From assembly GCA_038030265.1 (NCBI GenBank), contig CM075941.1:50445952-50509951 (forward strand): a DNA stretch of 64,000 bases, written 5' to 3'. This stretch comes from Corythucha ciliata. Its lineage: Eukaryota; Arthropoda; Insecta; Hemiptera; Tingidae. The position numbers and the translations under genes are program-made. Of the stretch, positions 27,601 through 34,305 are shown piece by piece (position 1 is the first letter of the stretch; each line of letters begins with the position of its first letter). Under the pieces are notes generated by a model that saw nothing but the letters and a program-made list of their open reading frames with translations, did no database searches and was not told the DNA's origin.

Positions 27601-30600
27601 ATAATTATGTTTACGTAGCAACTGCGCATACACCCAATACCAAGATAGTTTTTCGCTAGCCATCGTTGTTCGCAATGGACCACCGAACAACGCAAAAAGA
27701 AAGTTATATCTTCAATTTTAGCTTATAAGTACCTCAATAGGGAATTAGAATCAAAAAGAAAGTACTGGGTTCATCCGTACAACCTTCAAAGACCCCCTTG
27801 GCACCTTTCATGGGGGGAGTGAAGGAGGCCTTCAATTCATGCTTTAGTGGACCTCAGACAAGACAATGACACATTTTTCAATTACTTTTGGATAATATTT
27901 ATTGATACAATAGGGGTATTCATGAAAAATGTTAAACATTGTATTTGTTATTTGCTAAATTCCGAACAGATGGGTAAGGCCATAGAAACGGAGAAACTGA
28001 ACACAAAAAATACGAAATAACAGGGTTTACGTCGATAACATATGTTAAACTTCAAAGCATGAATACCCCTAATATATTATATTGATACCTATTGATCATG
28101 CATTCAATGGGTCGAGTGGGTGCGCTTCACCCACTCGACAGCTCTGGGCTGTAAGAGGTGGCACAGAGGTTGCTTTCAACTCGATTCAATCCCTCTGGCT
28201 GATGTGCAGAGTGCCTTTGATTCGATGTGGAGAAATCGCGTTGAGTCCTGCCGGTGATAAGTAGTATACAAATAACGCATCCGCCAGTGAAACCCAAATT
28301 TATCAGGCTTTCGACAGCTATAATTTTCTCTTCTATGGTGAATGTGGCAGTCACCGTTGAGTTTGAGCTTTCGATATAGGATTTGGGCTATCGAAGTAAC
28401 GTATATAGTCACTGAAAGCCCACCTGGGCTTTGGGAAAGCCTCCCTCATACAAGCATATAATATCATGCACTTGGGTCACGAATAATTATAGCCGATTTT
28501 AGTGGGTCGCGAGCCGTAAAAGGTTGAAAACCACCGCTCTAGTGTGTACAGGCTGTTATATTGTTCGCGGCGAAATCAGCAGAAACATTTTTTTTTTTTT
28601 TCTGAATGACATACCACGATAGTCTGGAGCAGCCTTTAGGTCAAGAATGACTCCTTGGCGCAACACAGCGTAAGGTAATCCGCCAGGGCCACAAATGACG
28701 ATAATTGTGCTTCACGGGCAATAAAAAATAAAATAAAACACTCCTCCGCTTAAGCCATTTAGAGCCTCGTCACTCATACGGTACCTCAAACCGCGGCAGA
28801 GATACCCAGGAAAAGGAAAAAGCTCTCTCAGACGTAATCGACAGCCGTCAAAGGGACAGTCGATGTAGATACTCATAAAACGACGTGAGGTATTTCCCTG
28901 TCACATCAGCCATTAACAGCTGCTGAAATTGTCTTCAACTGTTGAATTTGGCTTTGGATTTGACTTCAACTACTTAAAGTGACTCCAACTGCTTAAATCG
29001 ACTTCAACTGCTGAATTTGAGTCCAACTGCTGGAATTAACTACAAATGCTGAGCCTGATGTGGTTCCGTCCTTGGCGGGGGAGTGACTTGATTTCACTGA
29101 AAGAGCTCCCATAACGGGGCCTTACGCGGGATGGAGGCTGGCTGTGGGTTCAGGGGCTCACCGGGGCTGTGTCCGGAAATGTTGAGGCGCCTACCGATGG
29201 AGTCCTAATTGAGGTTCGGCAAATCTGTGTCTCGGCGGCAGAGGTGTCGGATGGCCGTGGACCGCTTGGCGTTACAGTCAGTCAGCGGAGCGTGATCCGA
29301 CGACCCTCCCTGGAAGGTATAGGGCGATCAGTTTCCTGCCGCGTGAGTACAAGGTCCTGGAAAGTTTAATCCGGGCGGGTATGGAGCACTTGACTAAGGG
29401 TGCGCTTCACCCACTCGACAGCTCTGGGCGGTAAGAGGTGGCACAGAGGTTGCTTTCAACTCGATTCAATCCCTCTGGCTGATGTGCAGAGTGCCTTTGA
29501 TTCGATGTGGAGACATCGCGTTGAGTCCTGCCGGTGTTGCGAAAACATGCGTCTCGTACTTCGAGTCCCGAGTTATCTGCCTCAGTTGCGGGTAAATGTG
29601 TGGTTGGGGCTGGACTGTCCGCAAGTTTCTGTAGCCTGCTGCAGCAGCAAGAGGGTTTTTTCAAGTCGGTGGGCCTAAGTCATTTATCTCACGGCTCTGT
29701 CGCCGTCGGGAGGTCAACTGGATGCTATCTAATGTACTTATATGGTGTGGTGCTGGGGGGTGCGCCTGGCTCTTATGGTGACGAAGACCAGCTGGGTCTT
29801 CCATTGCGGGAAGATCCCCTTGTAATGTTTAGTATCACCCAAGACATTAGCCCTCACAAGGCTGGTACCTCGGCACAATACTACAAGGCGATCTCCCCGC
29901 AATAGAAGATTGTTTTCTAGTGTTACACCGAGGCACCAGCCTCGTGAGGGACAAGCAGGTCCTCTCTTTGGGGTGTTAATAAACGAGAGATGGACTTGAT
30001 CTGAGTACGTGACTCGAGTTGGTGGGAGGCAAAATGGGGTGGATTTTGGCCGATTTCTATCGATTGGTGGCGGGCAACATGTGGGGAAGCGGGCCACCGC
30101 TGCTGAGTCCGGCTACCTCGGGTCATTATTTACGCCAACCCTATTTGCACAGTGTGACTCTCTGCTTTGCGTTGGCGCCTTTTACAGGGTAACCTGGACT
30201 TGTTGCGGTGTCTGGATGATTGGGTCGTGCACATTGGTCGTAGGGAGTGCTAAGTATTTGTTAAAGGCCCGTTTGTGTTGTGTGGTGTCTATGCAACCAA
30301 TAAAAATGCTTCATTTTTCGAGGGACCAAATTTGTTTGGTTGCATAGACTCCACAGAACGTAAACATAGAGCTTGTGAACGGGCCTTAAATAGCCAAGCC
30401 GCCAACGACGGGGAAAATGCCCCCTTTTCCTCCCCTGTTGATCCTCCACTGATATCGCACTAACAAGTCCTCAAACTTCCCCTTTCTCTCCATACTTTTG
30501 CAGGAAGAAGAAAAAGGAATCGACATGGAAGACGATTTCGGCGGGAAACTACAGGACATCGAAGAAAAGGAAAATGAAGACAGAAGTGACAAAGAGGATC

Positions 30601-33600
30601 AAGACGAAGAAGAACCCGATAAAGAGATGGGTGACACCGAGAAAGGCGCTGACACACTTGACAAAGAGGTATTTACGCAGTTTACGGTATTGTTTAAGCT
30701 TAGTATTAACTTCTTTTTCGGGGAAGATCTGGGGAAGTGACGACGGGGATGACGACGAAGAGGATGATGCCCAGGATTTGGAAAATGAAGAGGGTCAGCG
30801 AGGTTCGGAACAGACTAAAAAAGAATTGGGTGCTAAGGACGACGACTCGAAGGATGATGATGGTGATGATAAAGATGGGGAAAAGGAGAAAAAACAAAAA
30901 GAAATAAATGAGATGAGCGAGGAGGAAGTTGACGATGATCAAGTGGATCCGTACCATGGAAACGCTCCTCCTTCGCCTGAAATTGAGCCTTTAGACTTGG
31001 GTGAAATGATGGACAGTGAAATTCCTGGTGATGACGAAGAAGAAGGCTCAGGGTCGGAAAAAGGCGATGAAGAGAATCCGTTCGATATTGACGCAATGAA
31101 AGACAAACAGGAAAATGAGGAGGAAAGTAACGAGGAGGCTGACAATGCGCCTGATGATGAAAAAGCCTCATCGGAACAAAAACCGTCGGACGAACCGGAT
31201 GACTCGGGTGGTAAACTGGAACAACTGCACGATGATGAAGACGAACCGATGGAGCAAGACGACGAAGACGAACCGAAGAATCCGGACGAGCAGGCCCTAG
31301 AAGAACCCGAACCGGAAATAATCGACGAGCCGATGACCGTTGAAGAAAATGAAACGCCCTCGGCTCAAATGGACAAACCATTCGATGGCCAGGCGGCGGA
31401 GCCGAGTGACCTTGCGGAGAAAACTACCGCCGATCAAGTCAGTTCAACTTGTGACGACGATAGTGGAGCGCAAAAAAAAGAAGAATCCGCCACTGAGACT
31501 GAAGGCCGCGAAGAGACGGGAACTGGAGCGGCTGACAGCGAGAGTGTTGACAGTGGGGGTCACAGGGGAACGGCAGGAAGGCAGAAAAGTTCGGGGCAAA
31601 GGCTTGAAAAGGAGGAAAAGCGTCGGAAACCTGGCCGGACTGATGACGATAGAACTTTAGGTTTGTTCTTGCAAGTCTCTCCCCCCCCCCCATTCTGTGA
31701 ATGTTAATTGTTTGTATGATAGGTGACTCGAGCGATAAGACTAAAAAGAGGCTAAAAACGGTTGAATCACAAAATCAGCCTCCCATGGAAAAGCACGACG
31801 AAGAGGCTGATGAAGAGACAGAAAATGCTGATATCTATCAGCACATCAAAGAAGCCAAGGAGAGTTCCACCCAAATAATGGATTCTGCTACGAAGGTAAT
31901 GGAATAATTTGCCACCTTTCCCAATTGAACGATGTAACAAGTGTTTTTCGTCTCAGGACCAAGCGGAGAAACAGACCATTCTAGGGGAGGAAGAGGAGGA
32001 GGAGAAATCCAAAGAGCCCGACCCTGACGTTATTCCGATGGAGATTGAAGATGATGAAATTGTCGAGGACGTCTCTCAAGATGATAAACAGCTTGAGCCT
32101 AAAGGCGATAAAAAAACAGAAAATAAAAGAACGAAAGATCAGAAGGGCAATCAGCAGGAGGTGACATCTTGGATGAAGCTGGCGTTCAAGTCGAAGGGGA
32201 CATTGTCGAAACACTGGGGGCTGCCCGAGGACCCGACAGTTCGTACCACACACGATTGGACGAAGAGTTAACGGTGGACAAATTGCCCAGCGAGCGTGAA
32301 ACGCTCGACTTACGACTCAAACTACAACAGGAACTCGCTTCTTGGATTCAGGTAGGCGTGACATCTGTTCATCCACCACGTCCTCCTCACCCTTACCAAC
32401 CGTGTCGTTGTTTTTATTTCAGCCTCCGGCGGCCGATGATGCAGTGCGAACTTGGGACAAACTGACGAATATCACGGCGGGTCTTGCTAGAGATTTGAGC
32501 GAGCAATTGCGACTGGTGCTTGAGCCGACGACGGCTTCCGGGCTAAAGGGAGATTTTAGGACTGGGCGGCGCATCAATATGAGAAAAGTATCCCTCCTTC
32601 ACCGCCTCGTCCCAACCGTAAATATTACTCAACGCCGTTATTTCTGCTCAGGTGATACCCTACATTGCTAGTCAATTCAGAAAGGATAAAATTTGGTTAA
32701 GACGGAGCAAACCGTCTAAAAGAGAGTACCAAATTGTGTTGGCGGTTGACGACTCTTCGAGTATGGCCGACAACGAATCCAAAGAGGTTGAAAACACACT
32801 CTTTTGGCCCAATCGACTAAAGTCTTACGCTCGATTTTGTCAATTTCGCAGCTTGCATTCGAATCTCTCGCACTAGTGAGCCGAGCGCTCAGTCTTTTAG
32901 AAGCCGGCGACTTGGGCGTGCTCAGTTTTGGCGAGACCGTTAAAGTTTTACATCCCCTCGGTGAACACTTTTCCGAACAGTGCGGCCCTAGGTGAGCCCA
33001 TTCCACCCACCGACAATGTATTTTTGTACCGCCAATTTTACTCATCATCACCCCCCCCCCCTCCCATTTCCTCTCGTTATTATTACAGACTTCTCCAGCA
33101 ACTTTCCTTCGATCAAAAACGAACACGCGTCGGAGCCCTCGTCGACTTCGCCTCAATCCTTCTCTCCACATCGGCTCGACAGACGGACGCCGATCTCGCC
33201 CAGCTGTTGGTCATCATTTCCGACGGTCGTGGTGTCATGTCCGAGGGAGAGGCGGCCGTCGTTTCAGCGGTTCGTAAAGCCAAACTTCAAAGGATTTTCA
33301 TGGTTTTCGTCATAATCGACAACCCTCAGACTAAGGTAAGGTTTTAATAGCTGGCGGACGGGGTGGTGGTGTATTCTCAATTCTTCTTCAAACGATTTGT
33401 GTGGGTTTGTTACTCTCACAGGACTCCATTTTAGACATCAGAGTGCCCACTTTTAAACAAGGAAAACTCCTGGGTATAACACCATATTTAGACGCTTTTC
33501 CCTTCCCTTTCTATCTCATCCTGAGGGACATCGCGAATCTTCCGTCAGTGCTTAGCGATGCCTTGAGGCAGTGGTTTGAATTAGTCGCTAGCGTAAGGTG

Positions 33601-33601
33601 A
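1..33601 (+). CDS. MDN1: Midasin (MDN1/Rea1), C-terminal half, 32 exons, 5' end outside the window
   Basis: Midasin is the giant dynein-like AAA ATPase that strips assembly factors (Ytm1/WDR12 complex, Rsa4/NLE1) from pre-60S particles in the nucleolus and nucleoplasm. The window holds only the region after the AAA ring: linker helices, the acidic D/E-rich tract and the C-terminal VWA/MIDAS domain that grips the substrate UBL domain. Family hallmarks visible include FVKIARWNDINYW (exon 15), THRTVHKRIKEYE, GGMGLGEGEGEKDVSDQIE (exon 23), and the MIDAS signature VDDSSSM at 32745-32765 with ISDGRG in exon 31. All exon junctions are GT-AG and their phases close, giving about 2,640 codons and a TGA stop at 33599-33601. 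The one exception is exon 27, which is one base short. Three introns are inflated by transposons to 9.8, 5.8 and 7.1 kb; the others are about 55-1,070 bp. Identification is very secure; exact exon ends are read by eye. Confidence 0.96.
3638..6150. other. Left part of MDN1 intron 10: no gene recognised
   Basis: Mostly unrecognised intron sequence. A short GC-rich stretch at about 5526-5585 (CACTGGCGGACC, then CTATCGGGGCCC) matches the 5' end of the X element family described below, but no full element follows. A 114-codon open frame on the - strand at 4629-4973 matches nothing I recognise and is not called. Confidence 0.5.
6165..6364 (-). pseudogene. Fragment of a non-LTR retrotransposon reverse transcriptase C-terminus
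   Basis: A - strand frame reads AESLISYCLIAWGSACKSNL followed by KPIQTLQNGLLEVLLGKPY. The pattern ES.ISY.L.AWG....NL..IQ.LQN...LLGK is typical of the region just after the catalytic RT domain in Jockey/CR1/RTE-type LINEs. No catalytic (YADD-type) motif or ORF1 lies nearby, so this is a short, dead, probably 5'-truncated fragment. It abuts the X-type repeat array that begins at about 6380. The identification rests on motif memory only. Confidence 0.5.
6380..8350 (+). repeat. X-type degenerate ~30-bp repeat array
   Basis: About 2 kb of degenerate copies of a unit whose core is GCGAATTAGCGCTTTTTC followed by an AATTTTAGC half. Units recur roughly every 30 bp, with some longer ones. This is the interior of the X element family. 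No clear GC-rich terminus is seen on the left. On the right the array runs into the inverted repeat that starts at 8402. It lies in MDN1 intron 10 and has no coding capacity. Confidence 0.85.
8402..9102. repeat. Inverted-repeat pair with hammerhead-like core, ~93-bp arms
   Basis: The left arm (8402-8494) and right arm (9009-9102) are near-perfect reverse complements separated by about 510 bp of A-rich sequence. On its outgoing strand each arm carries CTGATGA, then a GC-rich segment starting GGGGCACC and ending GGGCCC, then GAAA TGCAT. This resembles the CUGANGA-stem II-GAAA core of hammerhead ribozymes reported from Penelope-like elements. The left arm (- strand) is intact: CTGATGA at 8483-8489 and GAAA at 8459-8462. 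The right arm has CAAA in place of GAAA, so it should be dead. A family name cannot be assigned without a search. Confidence 0.6.
9418..9897 (-). pseudogene. gypsy integrase C-terminal tail
   Basis: The continuous frame upstream of and including 9843-9418 ends in RNRRPPSYLKDYE just before the polypurine tract. The RRPP.YLKDY ending is the common C-terminal signature of gypsy Pol polyproteins. The central acidic segment has no motif. The zinc-binding and DDE core of the integrase is absent. Confidence 0.7.
9898..10167 (-). pseudogene. gypsy reverse transcriptase fragment with YIDD box
   Basis: This frame carries KFTAFVLPFGYFEFKGLSFG, then WQNSPSKFQRAM, and the catalytic box VYIDDLIV. These are the expected order and spacing for RT motifs of Ty3/gypsy elements. 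It begins abruptly after the gag remnant and ends at 9898, before RNase H. The next frame encodes an integrase tail, so it is bounded by two internal deletions. Confidence 0.85.
10135..10876 (-). pseudogene. gypsy gag-like polyprotein, 3' truncated
   Basis: The first ATG after the primer-binding site is at 10876 (MAITIDVRF). The frame runs about 247 codons to a stop at 10133-10135. The middle contains FDGKKHDPSTWLRLYEKAC and WFYSKLDNQQDLNWEEWKESF, a pattern typical of gypsy gag capsid domains (F.G....W...F...). There is no zinc knuckle, because the frame breaks off at the deletion junction near 10160 and continues into reverse transcriptase sequence in another frame. Confidence 0.75.
10897..11568 (-). 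repeat. 5' LTR of the gypsy element
   Basis: It starts TGTCATAA at 11568 and ends just before the TGGCGC primer-binding site, giving a length of about 670 bp. Its first 90 bp are repeated at 9318-9406 after the polypurine tract, which fixes the LTR boundary. The two copies differ at many positions (for example ACCATGAACTGAAAG versus ACCGTCGTGAACTGAGAG on the + strand), so this insertion is old. Confidence 0.75.
11630..11800 (+). repeat. Short X-type array fragment
   Basis: A few degenerate units (TTTAGCC, TTGCCTCCAGAAG, GCGCTTTTTATCAATTTCAG) beside the gypsy 5' LTR. A matching piece at 9195-9310 sits on the other side of the gypsy element, so the LTR element probably inserted into an X-type array. 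Confidence 0.6.
11901..13400. other. Right end of MDN1 intron 10: nothing recognised
   Basis: AT-rich sequence with C and G homopolymers (12129-12138, 13110-13120). No open frame with family resemblance, no repeat structure by eye, no RNA gene. It ends in the polypyrimidine acceptor TTTCCTCTCTTTTTCAG before exon 11. Confidence 0.5.
13401..14825 (+). CDS. MDN1: MDN1 exons 11-14 of the window (linker region)
   Basis: Exons 13401-13574, 13632-14232, 14299-14525 and 14593-14825. Exon 11 completes the AG|A arginine codon left by exon 10 across a 9.8-kb intron. Exon 12 (601 nt) encodes a 200-residue helical stretch containing WIVRSGGDASLVDRD. Exon 14 continues with NASTWWFHLYSL, a tryptophan-rich motif of the midasin C-terminal linker. 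The exon 12 donor is GTTAGT. A long frame runs through the 66-bp intron 14233-14298 without a stop. That makes this intron look coding in a simple ORF scan, but the CCCCGCAG acceptor and the homology pattern support its removal. Confidence 0.9.
15245..15512. repeat. Perfect 112-bp inverted repeat (hairpin) with hammerhead-like cores
   Basis: The left arm 15245-15356 and right arm 15401-15512 are exact reverse complements by eye over 112 bp. The 44-bp loop itself contains CACAACT/AGTTGTG, a 7-bp inner stem. Each arm carries CTGATGA + GGG...CCC + GAAA: on the + strand CTGATGA at 15414-15420 and GAAA at 15439-15442, with a mirrored copy on the - strand. The element lies in MDN1 intron 14, so pre-mRNA would fold it into long dsRNA. 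It interrupts X-type sequence, with an X start at about 15093-15220 and array resuming at 15690. Confidence 0.9.
15409..15470 (+). ncRNA. Hammerhead-ribozyme-like core (candidate, degenerate)
   Basis: CTGATGA (15414-15420) is followed by a stem II candidate: GGG pairs with CCC, with an inner CAC/GTG closing AGTT. Then comes GAAA (15439-15442) and a short stem III (ATGC pairing with GTAT, 15442-15456). This matches the hammerhead order CUGANGA-II-GAAA-III. Stem I is weak: only CAGT/ACTG at a distance, and no clean GUC cleavage triplet. It is a plausible decayed relative of Penelope-like-element hammerheads, not a proven ribozyme. Confidence 0.3.
15690..17420 (+). repeat. X-type degenerate ~30-bp repeat array
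   Basis: About 1.7 kb of units such as GCGAATTAGCG...TTTTTCTCAATTTTAGCC. An X-like start (CAGTGGCGTAGGTAGG) lies at 15093 and an X-like end (GGGGCGGTTCC...GAGCTACTG) at 17640, so 15093-17640 may be one X copy split by the hairpin element. The flanking 8-mers (TTTCTCTT and CGTGAGGT) do not match, so the boundaries are unproven. Confidence 0.8.
17640..17845 (+). repeat. Dispersed repeat, inverted copy at about 48890-49045
   Basis: Sequence containing TTCGTTCGTATACTTGTA, CATTTTTGGAGATTT and GACCTTTTCGG reappears as its reverse complement at about 48890-49045 in the CHAF1B intron. Both copies are non-coding and about 150-200 bp long. The family was not identified. Confidence 0.65.
17850..19315. 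other. MDN1 intron 14, middle: nothing recognised
   Basis: No recognisable gene or RNA. Homopolymers at 18242-18252 (G), 18547-18567 (A) and 18943-18956 (G). No convincing tandem structure. Confidence 0.45.
19320..20200 (+). repeat. Minisatellite of ~20-bp GTGGTTTGGAGCTTTGC units
   Basis: Two blocks, about 19320-19615 and 19875-20200, are built from degenerate units like GTGGTTTGGAGCTTTGC, GTGGTTGGAGCTTTACT and GTGGTTGGGGCTTTGCT at roughly 20-24-bp spacing. They are separated by about 260 bp of non-repeat sequence. The longer open frame inside (19931-20122) is only a by-product of the repeat. Confidence 0.85.
20584..23376 (+). CDS. MDN1: MDN1 exons 15-23 of the window (conserved core before the acidic domain)
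   Basis: Exons 20584-20798, 20913-21026, 21120-21311, 21377-21588, 21660-21822, 21886-22026, 22083-22894, 22963-23104 and 23185-23376. This is the best conserved non-AAA part of midasin. Exon 15 has FVKIARWNDINYW and EKTHRTVHKRIKEYE. Exon 18 has LFRYLTQLGLSYRSGL. Exon 23 ends with the invariant glycine/glutamate segment GLGEGEGEKDVSDQIE that leads into the acidic domain. Exon 21 (812 nt) is the longest uninterrupted stretch and is helical with no motif. Introns here are 56-114 bp, so this block escaped the insertions that swelled the introns on either side. Confidence 0.93.
23377..23923. other. Start of MDN1 intron 23: nothing recognised
   Basis: Unique-looking intron sequence between the exon 23 donor (GTATGA) and the target-site duplication of element X1. 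No gene or repeat seen. Confidence 0.5.
23932..26038 (-). mobile_element. X1: hAT-like non-autonomous element with internal tandem array
   Basis: Flanked by a perfect 8-bp duplication CCTCAGAT (23924-23931 and 26039-26046), the hAT hallmark. Termini are CTCTAGCGTATCG and ...GTTCCGCCACTG. Both ends are followed by GC-rich subterminal blocks (GGGCGGACCGCCCCGGG and CCGCCCCGGGCCCC). The 1.9-kb interior is a degenerate array of about 30-bp units (GAGAAAAAGCGCTAATTC with GCGGCTAAAATT). A marker unit with GGATTCTCGGGGCAAC recurs about every 220-280 bp (near 24531, 24761, 25015, 25250, 25535, 25751). No transposase. Length 2,107 bp, in MDN1 intron 23; orientation is given relative to X3. Confidence 0.88.
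26050..27500 (+). mobile_element. Internally deleted Jockey/CR1-like LINE
   Basis: The remnant has a gag-like ORF1 followed directly by the C-terminal end of a LINE reverse transcriptase. ORF1 shows VVIRGIPQSI and PLCIVSLDNTVEKTKDIFQV (the PRE-type RNA-binding region). Two zinc knuckles follow, C-KN-C-QRFH-H-TQNY-C and C-VK-C-SGSH-H-YKT-C, with the start of a third (CVNCG). At about 27165 it jumps to LYQSVLRSLVLYESEIWGAA and QSFQNKILRICVDAPW, the post-RT region. The endonuclease and catalytic RT are missing. It starts 3 bp after the X1 target duplication. It is dead, with frameshifts and a separate insertion in ORF1 (26350-26603). Confidence 0.8.
26350..26603. mobile_element. 254-bp TIR element (MITE) inserted in LINE ORF1
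   Basis: Perfect terminal inverted repeats of about 38-40 bp begin GGGGGTGATTCTGTAAC at the left (26350) and appear as the reverse complement at the right end (to 26603). The flanks are a 3-bp CAG duplication (26347-26349 and 26604-26606). Removing the element and one CAG leaves the surrounding LINE ORF1 frame continuous (TGC AAA CAG then GAT TGC), which supports these boundaries. A 3-bp duplication suggests PIF/Harbinger or CACTA relatives, but the terminus matches neither clearly. Confidence 0.82.
27500..28100. other. MDN1 intron 23, after the LINE: nothing recognised
   Basis: AT-rich sequence without a recognisable frame, tandem structure or RNA gene. Confidence 0.4.
28111..28256 (+). repeat. 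~135-bp segment duplicated at 29399-29536
   Basis: Positions 28126-28256 and 29399-29536 are nearly identical direct copies (GGTGCGCTTCACCCACTCGA through GAGTCCTGCCGGTG) about 1.27 kb apart. The first copy is preceded by GTCGAGTGGGT, which makes a perfect 11-bp inverted repeat with ACCCACTCGAC (28111-28139). Function and family are unknown. The open frames that overlap both copies are not convincing proteins. Confidence 0.75.
28915..29055 (+). repeat. Short minisatellite, ~24-bp GACTTCAACTGCTGAATTT units
   Basis: About six degenerate units (TTCAACTGTTGAATTTG, TTCAACTACTTAAAG, TCCAACTGCTTAAAT, TTCAACTGCTGAATTT, TCCAACTGCTGGAATT). Non-coding, within MDN1 intron 23. Confidence 0.75.
29537..30260. 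other. MDN1 intron 23, right part: nothing recognised
   Basis: GC-richer than the surrounding intron, with several overlapping open frames of 60-123 codons on both strands. None carries a motif I recognise; the composition suggests an old repeat. Not called as coding. Confidence 0.4.
30266..30385. mobile_element. 120-bp MITE with GGCCCGTTTGTG termini
   Basis: Ends GGCCCGTT...AACGGGCC, with inverted similarity extending inward (TCTATGCAACCAA / TTGGTTGCATAGA). It is flanked on both sides by TTAAA (30261-30265 and 30386-30390). The GGCCCG start and TAA-containing flank fit PIF/Harbinger-like MITEs; TTAA would fit piggyBac or Kolobok. It lies about 120 bp before the acceptor of MDN1 exon 24. Confidence 0.72.
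30504..33601 (+). CDS. MDN1: MDN1 exons 24-32: acidic D/E-rich domain and VWA/MIDAS domain
   Basis: Exons 30504-30668, 30727-31660, 31723-31895, 31957-32351, 32423-32587, 32652-32786, 32852-32991, 33089-33335 and 33422-33601. Exon 25 (934 nt) is an extremely Asp/Glu-rich, low-complexity domain beginning IWGSDDGDDDEEDD. It is the flexible tether between linker and MIDAS domain. Exons 28-32 form the von Willebrand factor A domain. Its MIDAS metal-site DxSxS is DDSSS at 32748-32762, followed by the LSFGETVKVLHPL strand (exon 30) and ISDGRG (exon 31). Exon 27 is 395 nt. It should be a multiple of three by its neighbours' phases, and the frame changes from GNQQ to DILDEAG around 32127-32162, so one base appears to be missing. 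The protein ends in ...LVASVR at the TGA at 33601. Confidence 0.93.
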
Positions 33602-34297
33602 CATTGAGAAAATTCATATTTGCTCAAAGAAAAAGTTGTTGAATTTTTACAATTTAATAAGTTTTCTTCAGTCCTTCTTGTTAAAAATACTTTGTTCATG
33701 TTAAAAAGTAATTAATATTGTAGAATTTATTACCCTTTCATTCTAGAAGTCTAATTTCCACCAAATCCCCTCCCTCCCACATTTCCTATTCTCTCTGATT
33801 TATGTTTGTTTGTCTCAACATCCCCCTTAGTTGACAAATTTTCCAAGCGCCCAGAGGACAGGGCAGTCCTAACAATTACCCTTGAAAAATTTCCCACTTC
33901 TGTGAACAGTCACTTTAGGGCCTAGTTTGTTGGTGGGGGGGGGGTGACCTATAGTGGCATTGTAGGAGCAAGATTCCGAACAAAAGGTTCAACTAGTGCA
34001 CCCGTACCCACTCCCACATATCATCTAGCCATGTCGTGTCAACCAGGGAAAATCCCCTCCCCCCCATCCATACCAACACAACTGGGGTAATTTCCAGACG
34101 AAACTGACACGATTTTATCAATTTCTTTGAAAAAATTGATTGAGGGGTGAATTTTGTTGGAAAACTCGAAATATATAGAATTAGTGTTTCCCAAGTATCC
34201 CCCACCCTTCCCTAGACCTTCGTTTTCCGATTTTTCATTTCGACTGATTTGAACATTGTTCTGAGGCTCTCTCCTCGTCGCTCAAAGTGACAGCGCT
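33602..34297. other. MDN1 3' flank
   Basis: 3' UTR and downstream sequence of MDN1, then intergenic. I see no canonical AATAAA in the first few hundred bases. Poly-A site unassigned. No other gene. Confidence 0.45.
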
Positions 34298-34305
34298 CCC
34301 AAGGG

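Noticed and set aside
29534..30097. Overlapping 119-123-codon frames on both strands
   Set aside because: GC-rich sequence with no motif; overlapping frames on both strands are expected by chance here.
30833..31381. 182-codon open frame on the - strand opposite MDN1 exon 25
   Set aside because: It is the antisense shadow of the Asp/Glu-rich coding sequence (GAT/GAA codons give few stops in reverse). No motif, and the + strand frame is certain.
32127..32162. Programmed -1 frameshift in MDN1
   Set aside because: No slippery heptamer or obvious downstream stem-loop; midasin is not known to use recoding. A missing base is simpler.
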